Shown: positions 1 through 8,432, counted from the stretch's first letter. The stretch: 64,000 bases of DNA from Phycisphaeraceae bacterium (GCA_019454185.1 CP075368.1:868001-932000), one strand, 5' to 3'. Notes: generated from the sequence alone by a model not told the origin. A program made the numbers and translations.

Positions 1-1307
1 CGATCGGTTACGGCGCGGCATCGGAGATTTTGAAGCGGATGAGCGGTCCTGATGTGCCGGAAGGGTGGAGCGGTGGTCTCCCGTCTCGCTATGTCTTGTC
101 CGGTGGCTCAGATCTCCGAGTCCGCCTCGTGGTCAAGCAGGAGCGAGAGATCATGCGAACGGCGAATGTCCTCGCGCGGCTCGAGGGCTCGGGCTCTGTC
201 GCTGAGAGGGCGCAGCACGTGGTCATTGGCTGCCACCATGATGCCTGGGTCAACGGAGCGTCCGATCCGACCTGCGGGACCATCGCGTTGATAGAGACTG
301 CACGAGCGTTCGCCGCGATTGCAAAGAATGGCTATCGGCCCCGCCGCTCGATCGTCTTCGCGGCGTGGGGCGCAGAGGAGTTCGGTATCATCGGCTCGAG
401 CGAGTATGTGGAGAGGCGTCGCGATGATCTGACTCGCAACTGCATCGGTTACATCAACCTCGATATGGCATCGATGGGGCCGCACTTCGGCGCGGCCGCA
501 AGCCCTGAACTCAAGTCACTTATCGCTGACTCTTCACGCGTCGTGCCCGCGGCACGGAAGCCGGTCGGCACAAGCGTGTTCGATGAGTGGCTTGCACGAT
601 CGATGCCGGCCTCAGAAGCCACCGATGAACGGCCCGACACCCCTCGTCTTGAGGAGCCGCCAATCGGCGATCTGGGTGGCGGTTCGGACCACGTGCCATT
701 CCTGATGCACGCCGGCGTGCCGAGCATCAGTCTCGGATCGAGCGGTAGTGCCGGAAACAGTTACCATTCGGTCTACGACTCCCTGCCGTGGTATTGGCGA
801 GTCGTCGGCGACGATTATGAACCCGCACTGATGATCACACGCATGACATCGGTGATCGCCATGCGGCTGGCGAGTGCCCCGAGAGTTCCGCATGATGTCG
901 CTCGCTCTTTTGATGAGTGTGCGAGGCGTATCCGAGAACTCGACACGCTCGCGGTCGAGAGGGGCCTCGCACAACGCGCCACACCCGACGCATGGGGCGT
1001 GCCCGGTCTCGAGCACGCATCGCTCCACGCGCTCCGGAATGCCGACCGATTCGGTCGACGCCCGCTGGGTGTCGGGGCGACGCTGACTGGAAGCAGATGG
1101 ATCGTTGACGAAGGACTGCCGGGCAGACCATGGTTCCGCAACTGGTATGTGGCGACAGACGAGACCTCTGGATATGCAAACTGGCTGCTGCCTGCGGTTC
1201 GTCGAGCAATCGAGCACAATGACCGTGAATCGCTCGACCACGCGGCGAGACGCCTCGCAGAATTGATCGAGGCCGCACATCCACGCACGTATGACCGTCT
1301 TGACTAA
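1..1307 (+). CDS. M28 metallopeptidase, GCPII/transferrin-receptor-like (5' end outside window)
   Basis: Zinc peptidase of the glutamate carboxypeptidase II type, cutting C-terminal residues from small peptides. The frame is open from position 3, so the N-terminus lies upstream; a TTG at 30 is an internal codon. Metal-ligand motifs appear in family order: HHDAW (codons from 234), the bridging Asp in SDP (264), the catalytic Glu pair in WGAEEFG (375), Asp in NLDM (462) and His in YHSVYD (765). The last roughly 140 residues match the position of the helical dimerisation domain. The order PIGYxxA-like start, HxDxW, DP, AEEFG, HSVYD is that of GCPII rather than of bacterial aminopeptidases of the M28A type. 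Stop TAA at 1305. No partner gene is visible; the next gene has its own promoter. Confidence 0.9.
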   Translation, partial: IGYGAASEILKRMSGPDVPEGWSGGLPSRYVLSGGSDLRVRLVVKQEREIMRTANVLARLEGSGSVAERAQHVVIGCHHDAWVNGASDPTCGTIALIETARAFAAIAKNGYRPRRSIVFAAWGAEEFGIIGSSEYVERRRDDLTRNCIGYINLDMASMGPHFGAAASPELKSLIADSSRVVPAARKPVGTSVFDEWLARSMPASEATDERPDTPRLEEPPIGDLGGGSDHVPFLMHAGVPSISLGSSGSAGNSYHSVYDSLPWYWRVVGDDYEPALMITRMTSVIAMRLASAPRVPHDVARSFDECARRIRELDTLAVERGLAQRATPDAWGVPGLEHASLHALRNADRFGRRPLGVGATLTGSRWIVDEGLPGRPWFRNWYVATDETSGYANWLLPAVRRAIEHNDRESLDHAARRLAELIEAAHPRTYDRLD

Positions 1308-1356
1308 TCAGGTGCGTCGAGCGTGCGGCTCATTCACGCGAAGTCGAAGGTAGCAT

Positions 1357-1384
1357 TTGACATATGCAAATAACGGAATATGAT
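1357..1384 (+). promoter_or_regulatory. Sigma70-like promoter placing the ArsR gene on a leaderless mRNA
   Basis: TTGACA at 1357-1362, 16-bp spacer, TATGAT at 1379-1384. The expected transcription start falls at about 1390, the A of the ATG of the ArsR gene, and no Shine-Dalgarno sequence precedes it. The short palindrome CATATG at 1361-1366 overlaps the -35 box and could be part of an ArsR operator; that is inference. Confidence 0.6.
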
Positions 1385-1389
1385 GGGTC

Positions 1390-1743
1390 ATGGGCAGACC
1401 TTCGTCTCACGCAGATGCATTCGCAGCCATAGCAGAGCCGAAGCGTCGGAGCATCATCGAACTGTTGGGCCGAGAGGGGGAGAAGCCGGTGGGGGCGCTT
1501 GTGGTCGCTCTCGACCTGCCGCAGCCCGTTGTCTCAAAGCACCTCGCGGTGCTCCGTGAGGTGGGGATTGTTGCTGTGACTCGCCGCGGGCGCGAACGCG
1601 TGTATCGGCTGAGTCCGCGCCAGCTCAAAGTGGTTCACGACTGGGTGAGCTCCTTCGAGAAGCACTGGTCTCACCAACTCGATCGAATCAAACGTCGTGC
1701 GGAGTCGCCCGGCAAAGAGCGATCAAAGGAGGAATTGACATGA
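1390..1743 (+). CDS. ArsR-family winged-helix repressor
   Basis: 117-residue DNA-binding regulator, normal for a single-domain ArsR protein. Helix alpha1 begins AFAAIAEPKRRSIIELL; the recognition helix is in LPQPVVSKHLAVLREVGIV, followed by the wing VTRRGRERVYRLS. No cysteine metal site is seen, so it belongs with the SdpR/PaaX-like ArsR proteins that sit beside SRPBCC genes rather than with metal sensors. The stop overlaps the start of the next gene (ATGA), giving translational coupling. Transcript appears leaderless. It probably autoregulates the two-gene operon; the signal is unknown. Confidence 0.88.
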   Translation: MGRPSSHADAFAAIAEPKRRSIIELLGREGEKPVGALVVALDLPQPVVSKHLAVLREVGIVAVTRRGRERVYRLSPRQLKVVHDWVSSFEKHWSHQLDRIKRRAESPGKERSKEELT

Positions 1744-2207
1744 CCACGACAAACCAGATGGACCGCATCGACACCTTGCGTATCGAGCAGGAAATCGAGA
1801 TCAATGCCGGTGTCGAGGATGTGTACGCATCCATCCTCGCGTTGCTGGGTCCGGAGAGTGAGATGCCCGACGGCTCGAAGTACCCGATGGTCTTCGAGGC
1901 GTGGCCAGGCGGGCGGTGGTATCGAGATCTCGGCAAGAACACCGGGCACTTCTGGGGCCATGTGCAGGTGATCAAGCCGCCGCCCCACCCGAAGCCGCTC
2001 ATCGAGATCGCGGGACCTCTCTTCATGTCGTATCCAGCGATCTCGCACGTTCAGTATCGCATCTTGCCGGACGGCGGGCGTTGCATCCTGCGGCTGACGC
2101 ATCGAGCGATGGGGCTCATCGACCCTGAGCACGCGCAGGGAGTCCACGAAGGGTGGGCATACGAGTTATCGAAAATCAAAGAGAAGGCGGAACGAGTACT
2201 CGCCTGA
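1740..2207 (+). CDS. SRPBCC/AHSA1-like protein coupled to the ArsR regulator
   Basis: 155 residues. The N-terminal strand RIEQEIEINAGVEDVYASI and the segment WPGGRWYRDLGKNTGHFWGHV are the usual start of an AHSA1-type START-like fold, which binds a hydrophobic ligand in a deep cavity; the closing helix is GWAYELSKIKEKAERVL. The gene begins inside the stop codon of the ArsR gene, and a GGAGG-type ribosome site lies at about 1729. ArsR-AHSA1 pairs are widespread; the ligand is usually unknown and is not shown here. Cytoplasmic, no signal peptide. Confidence 0.82.
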   Translation: MTTTNQMDRIDTLRIEQEIEINAGVEDVYASILALLGPESEMPDGSKYPMVFEAWPGGRWYRDLGKNTGHFWGHVQVIKPPPHPKPLIEIAGPLFMSYPAISHVQYRILPDGGRCILRLTHRAMGLIDPEHAQGVHEGWAYELSKIKEKAERVLA

Positions 2208-2311
2208 AAACAGCGGCAAGTATGCCGTAAGGCGCAGAGTGATTGTATCAGCATGAGCTGCTGCTACACTGCTCGCACAGCGTGCGTGGTCACCACCAAA
2301 GGAGTAATCGG

Positions 2312-2680
2312 ATGGCGTACGTCGATGGATTCGTGATTCCCATTCCCACCAAGAACCTCGCTGCATACAAGAAGCTCGCCAGAGTCGCGAGCAAGGTGTG
2401 GCTCGACCATGGCGCGCTTTCGTACTATGAGACTGTCGGTGACGACTTGAACATCAAGGGCATGGTCTCATTCCGGAAGATCGCCTCGTGCAAGACGGGA
2501 GAGACTGTGGTCTTTGCATGGATCACATACAAGTCAAAGGCGCATCGGAACGCGGTGAACAAGAAGGTCATGGCGGACCCTCGAATCGCAGCAGCGATGT
2601 CGAAGGGAGATGTACCATTTGATTGCAAGCGAATGTCCTATGGGGGCTTCAAGGTCGTGGTGCAAGCCGGCCAGCCGTGA
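2312..2680 (+). CDS. DUF1428 family protein
   Basis: 122 residues, the usual length of DUF1428. The start MAYVDGFVIPIP, the central YYETVGDDL and the near-terminal PFDCKRMSYGGF are family signatures. The fold is a dimeric ferredoxin-like (dabb-type) barrel; the biochemical role is not established. The frame is open upstream to 2243, but the ATG at 2312 is chosen because AAAGGAG (2298-2304) sits 7 bases before it and the family starts with MAYVDGF. Stands alone between the two SRPBCC genes. Confidence 0.85.
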   Translation: MAYVDGFVIPIPTKNLAAYKKLARVASKVWLDHGALSYYETVGDDLNIKGMVSFRKIASCKTGETVVFAWITYKSKAHRNAVNKKVMADPRIAAAMSKGDVPFDCKRMSYGGFKVVVQAGQP

Positions 2681-2783
2681 TCAGCAGCAGAGCGAATCCC
2701 GGAAGATCATCTTCCTCAGCAACGATCGCTGTTGACGGTCATTACGCTCGTGTTCATGCACGTACACACAGAGAAGGCAAGGC

Positions 2784-3224
2784 ATGAGTATCGCCAATCA
2801 GATCGCCATCGAGACGATTGTTTGCGTATCGCCTGCCGAAGCGTGGAAGGCCTTTACATCGCCCGACGCCATCGTGCAATGGAATCAGGCGTCACCGGAC
2901 TGGCATTGCCCTTCAGCCCGCGTTGATCTGCGTGTAGGAGGAGAGCACTTCGCCCGCATGGAGGCACGCGACGGCTCGACAGGCTTCGACTTCACTGGCG
3001 TCTACGAAGAAGTCGATGCACCCACAGTCCTCACCCTGCGACTCGCTGACGGCCGTCGCGCTACGACTACATTTAAGCCCGATGGCACGAGTACTCGTGT
3101 CAAGACAGTGTTTGACCCAGAGGCGACAAACCCGGTCGAGATGCAGCGCGACGGCTGGCAGTCCATTCTCGATAGCTATGCTCAGTATGTCGAGCGGACG
3201 ACTGATCGCTTGATGACACAATGA
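2784..3224 (+). CDS. SRPBCC/AHSA1-like protein
   Basis: 146 residues. IAIETIVCVSPAEAWKAFTSP followed by WNQASPDWHCPSARVDLRVGG is the canonical AHSA1 N-terminal half; the end GWQSILDSYAQYVER is the long C-terminal helix. This subgroup carries the DWHCP motif typical of polyketide-cyclase-like proteins. It is unlike the SRPBCC protein at 1740 except for fold. No adjacent regulator; own weak ribosome site AAGG at about 2776. Function beyond ligand binding cannot be said. Confidence 0.85.
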   Translation: MSIANQIAIETIVCVSPAEAWKAFTSPDAIVQWNQASPDWHCPSARVDLRVGGEHFARMEARDGSTGFDFTGVYEEVDAPTVLTLRLADGRRATTTFKPDGTSTRVKTVFDPEATNPVEMQRDGWQSILDSYAQYVERTTDRLMTQ

Positions 3225-3367
3225 CCGCAAGACTCCGAACTATTGCGCTCGTATCCGAAGCTGTACCAACCGCAGAGTGAGCTTTTTGCATCATCCGGCC
3301 TGGCACGTCTGGTCGGTTGAAGCAGCGAACTCCCTGAGGGCCAGATTGCCCAGGGTAGTTATACGGA

Positions 3368-4009
3368 TCACCCGTCTGTCTCGTGCGTGAGGTAGGTGCA
3401 TGAGCAGATGGAGCGGAGAAGTTCTCGTGTGAGTTCCTGCCACGCTTCGGCTCCTGCGTCGAGCAGGTGCTGGTAGTCGTCGAACACACGGTTGCTGAGG
3501 TAGTGGCTCCGCAGGTACGCCCACAGCCGCTCGATGGGATTCAACTCCGGGCTGTACGGCGGCAGCAGCAGCGTCGTGATGTTCTCCGGCAGCTTCAACC
3601 GCCGCGACTTGTGCCACCCCGCCTGATCCATGATCAGGATGGCGTGCTCATCGGCGGCCAGTTCCTCCGACAGCATCCTCAGGAACACGTTCATCGTCTC
3701 CGTGTTCACGTGCGGGGCATGCAACGCCACGCTGTGACCCGTGGCCGGTTCCACCGCCGCGTAGAGGTACACCCACTCGTACCGCGTCTGCTTCACCGCC
3801 GTCGGACGTGAGCCGGTCGGCGCCCACATCCGTGTGGTTGTCCCCTGCTGCCCGAACCGGGCCTCGTCCATGAAGAAGACCCGCACACGCAGGCGGCACA
3901 CCTTGGCCGCGTCCCTCACGGTGCGGAGAAAAGGGGGGCGATCTCGTCCTTGAACTTCTGCTGAGCCGCCAGATCCTGCTTCTCGTGGCGTGGACGCGGG
4001 GCCAGGCAC
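3368..4009 (-). CDS. IS630 transposase, DDE domain (orfB, copy A)
   Basis: Catalytic half of the IS630 transposase. Visible motifs: VFFMDEARFG with the first Asp, ILIMDQAGWHKS with the second Asp, and PPYSPELNPIERLW with the catalytic Glu, the classic DDE triad of the IS630/Tc1-mariner superfamily. Frame is open for 213 codons; the residues before VRDAAKV are probably not normally translated from their own ATG but reached by a -1 frameshift from orfA. Intact compared with the copy at 26272. Confidence 0.9.
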   Translation of the reverse strand: MPGPASTPREAGSGGSAEVQGRDRPPFLRTVRDAAKVCRLRVRVFFMDEARFGQQGTTTRMWAPTGSRPTAVKQTRYEWVYLYAAVEPATGHSVALHAPHVNTETMNVFLRMLSEELAADEHAILIMDQAGWHKSRRLKLPENITTLLLPPYSPELNPIERLWAYLRSHYLSNRVFDDYQHLLDAGAEAWQELTRELLRSICSCTYLTHETDG

Positions 4010-4428
4010 GAGTAACCCATGCGCTGGAGCGTGCGATAGACGCCGTTGAGCGAGATCTCGACGCCCAGTTCCTCTCTGGCGATGCTCTGGATGTCCCTGC
4101 CGCGGAGCGTGCAGACCTTGTCCTTGGCCGTGGGCCCCGCGTCGATGCGGGCCCTGAGCGTTTCGAGCTTCTCACCGGTGATCTTGCCGACGCTGCCGCC
4201 ACGCGGCTTGTCCTTCAAGGCCTCGATGCCGCCGTCGCGATAGGCGTAGGCCCAGCGCTGGACGAAACCCCTGCTGCGGCAGAGGGAGCGCTGGATGTCG
4301 GAGGTCTCGATCTGCTCGACCGCGAGCGCCGCGGCCATGAGCCGGTCCTTCTGCTCGGCGTTCTTCTCGCGTGCGGCCAGCTTCCTGAGCCGCGCCAGAT
4401 CGCCGTGTTGCCGCTCGGTGATGTGCAT
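3916..4428 (-). CDS. IS630 transposase, HTH domain (orfA, copy A)
   Basis: 170-residue DNA-binding half of the transposase. It begins MHITERQHGDLARLRKLA, has two helix-turn-helix regions (around VEQIETSDIQRSLCRSRGFV and SIAREELGVEISLNGVYRTL) and ends just past the frameshift run. ATG at 4428 is chosen because GGAGAC precedes it and copy B starts at the same residue, although the frame is open to 4455. Unlike copy B, this copy keeps Gln where copy B has an amber stop, so copy A is the likely functional one. Confidence 0.88.
   Translation of the reverse strand: MHITERQHGDLARLRKLAAREKNAEQKDRLMAAALAVEQIETSDIQRSLCRSRGFVQRWAYAYRDGGIEALKDKPRGGSVGKITGEKLETLRARIDAGPTAKDKVCTLRGRDIQSIAREELGVEISLNGVYRTLQRMGYSCLAPRPRHEKQDLAAQQKFKDEIAPLFSAP
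3929..3938 (-). other. Probable -1 programmed frameshift run of the IS630 transposase
   Basis: On the coding strand the orfA/orfB overlap contains CCCCCCTTTT (plus strand AAAAGGGGGG). orfA ends 4 codons later at 3916, and the DDE frame is -1 relative to it. The run is unchanged in copy B (26343-26352). Many IS630 members make the full transposase by -1 slippage; that this run is the site is inference. Confidence 0.6.
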
Positions 4429-4555
4429 CGATGTCTCCCTCTGACGCGGCATCATGCCGCGAGTGAAGGAGCATCATCCCACAACCGGATCGATGGCGCA
4501 ATGCCCAACATGCGCCGAACGCGCTCAAGAAAGAGCGGGGATCCGTATCACCCTT

Positions 4556-4582
4556 GCTGAATACGCGAATTGCGTATACCCG
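4556..4582 (-). repeat. 27-bp att-like repeat with ATACGC-N5-GCGTAT core (copy 1)
   Basis: Contains ATACGC (4561-4566), 5-bp spacer, GCGTAT (4572-4577). The whole 27 bp recurs in opposite orientation at 35762-35788 with one difference, in the spacer. Inverted 6-bp arms around a short spacer resemble a tyrosine-recombinase core site. It lies between IS630 copy A and the broken end of the truncated LamG-type gene. Confidence 0.6.
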
Positions 4583-4647
4583 GCACTCGATGTTCGAGGG
4601 TTCCGGTGGGGCCAGGATCCGGATGGCATTCGGTGGCACAGGCGGAT

Positions 4648-6573
4648 TTACGCCGCGCGGCGGGTCTTGTTGCACCCCGCGTTCTGCGTCACGTTCCCAT
4701 CGTCGTCGAGCGACATTCCGCCGCCGGTGTAGAACCAGCCGCGGCGTCTCTCGTCGGGCGGCCAGACACCCACCCCGCGCACATTGTGGTCGGAGATGTC
4801 GAACTCGTCCCACGTCTCCTCCATGCTCGCCCACTGGGCGGCAGAGACGCACGGCGTGCCCGGTTGATCTCGTACATCGCCGAAGATGCCGGACGACACG
4901 ATGTCGCCGGGGTACTGACCAGCGACGCGGTTGAACATGATCTCGTACTCGTCGCACCCGTTGAGGCAGCCCAGCACCTGCTCCTTCAGCCACGCCGTGT
5001 TCGCTGCATACCACTGCGGAACGCGTCCCAGCGGATCGTTGTCGTAGTTCGCGCCGCCGAAGAGATTGATGAGCGCGACGGGCCGACGGTCCAGGCGGCG
5101 TTCCGGAGCCGGATTATCCGGCCCATAGGCCTGTGTGGCCGGATCTGGCTGCGTGATCGGCCTTCCGATCTCGATCGTCGCGCGCCGGGCCATCTCGTGG
5201 AAGACGAGATTCAACTGCCCGTCCGTCAAGCGATCGGTGTAGAGTGCGACCTGATCGACGGAGCCGGGCAATTCGCGGAGCGCGGGGGGCTGGTCAGGAT
5301 CATCCGGGGGCGGCGGCGGAATGATCGTGTCGAGAAAGTCCGTCCACGTCGTCGGCGGGTCGTTGTCGTCGGTGGCGCGGGCGCCAATGGTGAGCCGCTT
5401 GTTGGCGGCGTTGTTGATGCCGAAGCCGGTCGGGCCGCCGGTCGTCACGAGTTCACCGTTGATCCAGATCTCGCGCACGGCGCTCGGGCCGCCGGAGGCG
5501 CGATACACGATCAACGTCCGGTTCGCCAGATTGTCCACGGGCGCGTCGAGTTGGGAGATGAAGAGGTTCCGTGCGAACTCGACGCGGACGACCGGTTTGG
5601 GCGTGGTCGTCGGGATGTAGGCGATCCGCCAGGAGCGATTGGCGTTGGCCGAGCCGCTCCAGCGTCCGACAAGATGGGCGGCGGTCGTCTGAGTGGTCCA
5701 CGCGACGACGGCCAGCGTGACGTTGGCGGGGCCGATGCTCAGGTCCGCCGCGGCGGCGTCGAGCGTCAGGCGGCTCTGGCTCTGGCCGAACTCCGCCGTG
5801 ACACCGAGGAACCGGGTGTAGGGGTTCACTCTGAATGTTCGTACTCTCAGCCGCGGCTGGCGGCTCGCGACGCTTTCGGCGAAGAACGGGCCGCCGATGC
5901 GGAGATTGCGCCACTCGCTCATGGCGATCGTGACAGGCGTCGTGTCGCTGTTGGTGCGGGCGACACGCTCCGCCTGGGCATCGCAGTGGACGCGGAGCGA
6001 CGGCGAGCCGTCGTCGTAGCCGGGGAGTTTGCCGACCGGCCAGGCGCTCGGCGTCATGCTGAGGTTGATGACCCCGATCCCTATACCGTCCTGTAAATTG
6101 AAAGCCGTGTTGCTTGACGCGAAGCTCGATGGAGTCCCATGGAGAGTCCCGCGGAGCGTCACGGTCCCGGCATCGATGGCGTTGATGTACAAGCGTCCAT
6201 CAAACGGCACTCCGGCGTTGCTCTCATTGTTGATGGCTACCTGAGCAGTTTCTTTCAGACGTGCGACGATTGACACCAGCCAATCTTCTCCGTCTGCCTC
6301 AATGCTCGCAATCGAGGACGCTGCCGGGGTGGTCTCCTTCGACTCTACGGTCGATCTGTAAAGTTGACCCGTGGACCGGTCCCATCTCCATGCCACAAGA
6401 GGCCCCAAGGTTGACAGCTTCACACCATCCACCGTCTTTTCATCGATAATTCTCGACGCATTGATAGTTGGTACGAACCCAGCAGGCAGCGCCGTCACCC
6501 GGAACACAATGCGAAAGCCCGAACCCTCCGGGGTATTGATCTGCGCAGACTCGATTGCCCATGACTCCGCCAT
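4648..6573 (-). CDS. LamG-like-domain protein, C-terminally truncated paralogue
   Basis: 641 residues, homologous to the 815-residue protein at 55289. The N-terminal roughly 160 residues are only moderately similar to that protein, then from SMTPSAWPVGKLPGYDDG onward the two are almost identical through a jelly-roll (LamG-like) region (VTLAVVAWTTQTTAAHLVGRW to GQLNLVFHEMARRA) and a conserved segment RRPVALINLFGGANY. After TQNAGC the frame runs into seven foreign residues and stops at 4648, so about 180 C-terminal residues are lost. No signal peptide. Whether the product is made is unknown; I regard it as a broken gene. Downstream in order after the PEP-CTERM gene at 6606. Confidence 0.75.
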   Translation of the reverse strand: MAESWAIESAQINTPEGSGFRIVFRVTALPAGFVPTINASRIIDEKTVDGVKLSTLGPLVAWRWDRSTGQLYRSTVESKETTPAASSIASIEADGEDWLVSIVARLKETAQVAINNESNAGVPFDGRLYINAIDAGTVTLRGTLHGTPSSFASSNTAFNLQDGIGIGVINLSMTPSAWPVGKLPGYDDGSPSLRVHCDAQAERVARTNSDTTPVTIAMSEWRNLRIGGPFFAESVASRQPRLRVRTFRVNPYTRFLGVTAEFGQSQSRLTLDAAAADLSIGPANVTLAVVAWTTQTTAAHLVGRWSGSANANRSWRIAYIPTTTPKPVVRVEFARNLFISQLDAPVDNLANRTLIVYRASGGPSAVREIWINGELVTTGGPTGFGINNAANKRLTIGARATDDNDPPTTWTDFLDTIIPPPPPDDPDQPPALRELPGSVDQVALYTDRLTDGQLNLVFHEMARRATIEIGRPITQPDPATQAYGPDNPAPERRLDRRPVALINLFGGANYDNDPLGRVPQWYAANTAWLKEQVLGCLNGCDEYEIMFNRVAGQYPGDIVSSGIFGDVRDQPGTPCVSAAQWASMEETWDEFDISDHNVRGVGVWPPDERRRGWFYTGGGMSLDDDGNVTQNAGCNKTRRAA

Positions 6574-6605
6574 CGATATCCCTCACGTCGCTGTATGCTG
6601 ATATC

Positions 6606-7283
6606 TCATTTCCGTTTACGCATTCCAAGTCCAGAGACGCCCAGGCCCAGCGTCACTAATGATGGAGCAGAAGGTATGAGGTTTTGAACGACAACTGGAG
6701 CACCGGAGTCGTCGTACTGGTACCCGATGAGTTTCCATTGAGTGAGTGAGATACGTTCGATTTGCATGAAGCCATACATCGAAAAGTCCGACTTACCATA
6801 CCCAATGTACGCACTACCGCCGTTCGGAATCGGCCTGATATCAAAGTCGCCATCATCGCCAACTTGATAGAGCTCCACCGGCCGCAGATCGCCGGTGCTT
6901 GATGAATAGCTTGGCATGGCCCACACACGACTAGAACCAACGGTCTTCCCAATCTGATCGAGCCCGCTATCGACAACTAATGATGGTGTCTGAAACGGCT
7001 CAGGCGGAAACGGAGGAAGGCCATTGCCTTGGATCACAGCGGTGATAACACCTTCGAGTGGAGGGACCGTGAATCGTAGTCTCAGAGAGTTTTCAAGGAG
7101 TGGACCTGAGGGCGACGGTTCCGTCGTAAGCGTTGGCTCAAACAGCGCAATCCTAATGTCACCGTTCGTGACGATAAGTTCGTGGCTGAGCTTGACGGTC
7201 ACGATCCCGGCCATGGCGTCTCCTCCCAGCGCGACCGTGCAGCCGATCGCGGCGATGCGTGCGAGTGTTTGTGCGTGACTCAT
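6606..7283 (-). CDS. Exported PEP-CTERM-like protein
   Basis: 225 residues. Signal peptide in the first 26 residues (SHAQTLARIAAIGCTVALGG ending AMA). The C-terminus LIPSAPSLVTLGLGVSGLG then MRKRK is a PEP-CTERM-like sorting tail: proline motif, hydrophobic stretch, basic end. The body is a beta-rich domain shared with the proteins at 54577 and 53781. The first 32 residues and the upstream DNA are identical to the gene at 54577, after which the two diverge. ATG 7283 is chosen over the longer frame because the signal peptide begins there and GGAG lies 7 bases upstream. Confidence 0.75.
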   Translation of the reverse strand: MSHAQTLARIAAIGCTVALGGDAMAGIVTVKLSHELIVTNGDIRIALFEPTLTTEPSPSGPLLENSLRLRFTVPPLEGVITAVIQGNGLPPFPPEPFQTPSLVVDSGLDQIGKTVGSSRVWAMPSYSSSTGDLRPVELYQVGDDGDFDIRPIPNGGSAYIGYGKSDFSMYGFMQIERISLTQWKLIGYQYDDSGAPVVVQNLIPSAPSLVTLGLGVSGLGMRKRK

Positions 7284-7391
7284 GCGCGTTCTCCTGCTCC
7301 AAGTGTTCCGCATTTCTCCAACTCCATCGACACTCCGCGGCGGCTGGCCCCGGGTACTCGGTATGAGCGCCAGGGGCCTGGCGTCGCGTCT

Positions 7392-8074
7392 CTCACACAC
7401 ATGCCGACCGCCGCTTGCGCCCACTGACTCCTACGCCAGCTCCGAGAATCGCAAGCGTGCTGCCGGATGGCACGATGTTCTGAACGACGATCGGTGCGCC
7501 AGAATCGTCATAGGCGTATCAATCAATCGCCACTCATAGGGAAGACGCTGGATCTGCATGTACCCAAACATACCGAAGATCCGGACGTAGCGTAACCGAT
7601 ATACGCGTAGCCACAGTCCGGTATCGCAGAAATATCGATCTGTCCACTACTATTGAACCCAATGAGCACTGCGGGGCTTACAACCCCATTGTCCAGATCA
7701 AAGTTAGGAGTTGCCCTCTCGGCTTGAATCCATCGTTGTACCAAGCTGATTGAGCCCTCCGTCGATACACAGCGACAGCGTGAGAAATGGCTCCGGAGGG
7801 AATAGAGGCAGATCGTTGCCGGAGATAAGAGCTGTGATGTTCCCTCCAGATGGCTCAAACGCGAACCGAAGCGAGTTGTGCAGGATCGTGTCCGTCGGTG
7901 CTGTCGTGAGCGCGGGCGTGAACCCTGCAATGAAGATGTCGTTATGGTTGACGATCAGGTCGTCCTCAAAGTGGTCCGCGTAGCGATAGACGACGAGTCC
8001 GGCCATGGCGTTCCCTCCGATCGCGATTGCGCATCCGAATGTGGCGATACGTGCGAGTCTTTGCTTTCTGTTCA
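7392..8074 (-). pseudogene. PEP-CTERM-like protein gene with two frameshifts
   Basis: Nearly identical at DNA level to the intact gene at 53781-54467. Relative to that gene, two bases are missing near 7715 (frame ends after SSREGNS) and two extra bases are present near 7580, so the middle part is out of frame. The signal peptide (RIATFGCAIAIGGNAMA) and the PEP-CTERM-like tail (SGSTLAILGAGVGVSG plus basic end) are both still readable in their frames. The frameshifts show this duplicate is decaying while its partner is intact. Confidence 0.85.
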
Positions 8075-8154
8075 TTGCGATTCCCCTCTTCTCGTTGGAC
8101 CTCTCCGTGCACATGTCCATTCGCATGGCGGATGGATCCAGTTCGTGGCTCGTT

Positions 8155-8432
8155 CTACGCCGATCTCCAGAAGAACCCCAGCCCGTTGCTCGCGGCAGAG
8201 GATGCTGTCCAACGCAACGACACAGCGATCCTCCTGAATCCCATCGCATCGAACACGACCGACGGGACACATGCCGAGGTAGCGGAGGCCAAGGAGCGAT
8301 CCGAGCCCATGACGGCCAGGCCCGGTGGCTTCAGACCCCGGTCGTCCGTCACCCTGATCTGCGAGGCCATGAACCAGTTCTCCGCGAAGACGTTCTTGGG
8401 CGGGTTCGAGACAAACGGGATCCCGTGGGTGG
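8155..8432 (-). pseudogene. 3' fragment of the 209-residue cluster protein (partner 53071-53700)
   Basis: Encodes the last roughly 90 residues of the protein intact at 53071, including MASQIRVTDDRGLKPPG, SVVFDAMGFRRIAVSLRW and FFWRSA before the stop at 8155. Homology ends abruptly at 8432, the edge of the inverted duplication. The 5' two thirds of the gene are missing. Confidence 0.8.

Larger units (their letters stand above)
3361..4548 (-). mobile_element. IS630-family insertion sequence, copy A
   Basis: About 1.19 kb, bounded by inverted ends ATACGGATC (3361-3369) and its complement GATCCGTAT ending at 4548. The same ends bound a second copy at 25734-26920 in the opposite orientation. IS630 elements target and duplicate TA, and both ends here contain that TA; the exact outer base is uncertain by one or two. 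It carries two overlapping frames (orfA, orfB) read on the minus strand. It lies just beyond the broken 3' end of the truncated LamG-type gene. Confidence 0.88.
4669..8432 (-). repeat. Inverted large duplication, copy A (partner 53428-57172)
   Basis: The order of four genes is the same as on the plus strand at 53.4-57.2 kb. About 7190-8432 and 4669-6063 are nearly identical to 53428-54670 and 55790-57172; the middle, about 6064-7190, is clearly diverged from 54670-55790 although homologous. Ends are abrupt: at 8432 inside a gene for a 209-residue protein and at 4669 inside the LamG-type gene. Confidence 0.85.

Noticed and set aside
3276..3300. GAGCTTTTTGC-TCATC string shared with 8872-8890
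   Set aside because: Match is under 20 bases with a mismatch and does not extend; too short to call a repeat or IS end.
4570..6096. 508-codon plus-strand frame over the LamG-type gene, and its mirror at 55667-57316
   Set aside because: Both are antisense to the LamG-like genes, which have conserved protein-level similarity between copies; the antisense frames show no domain.
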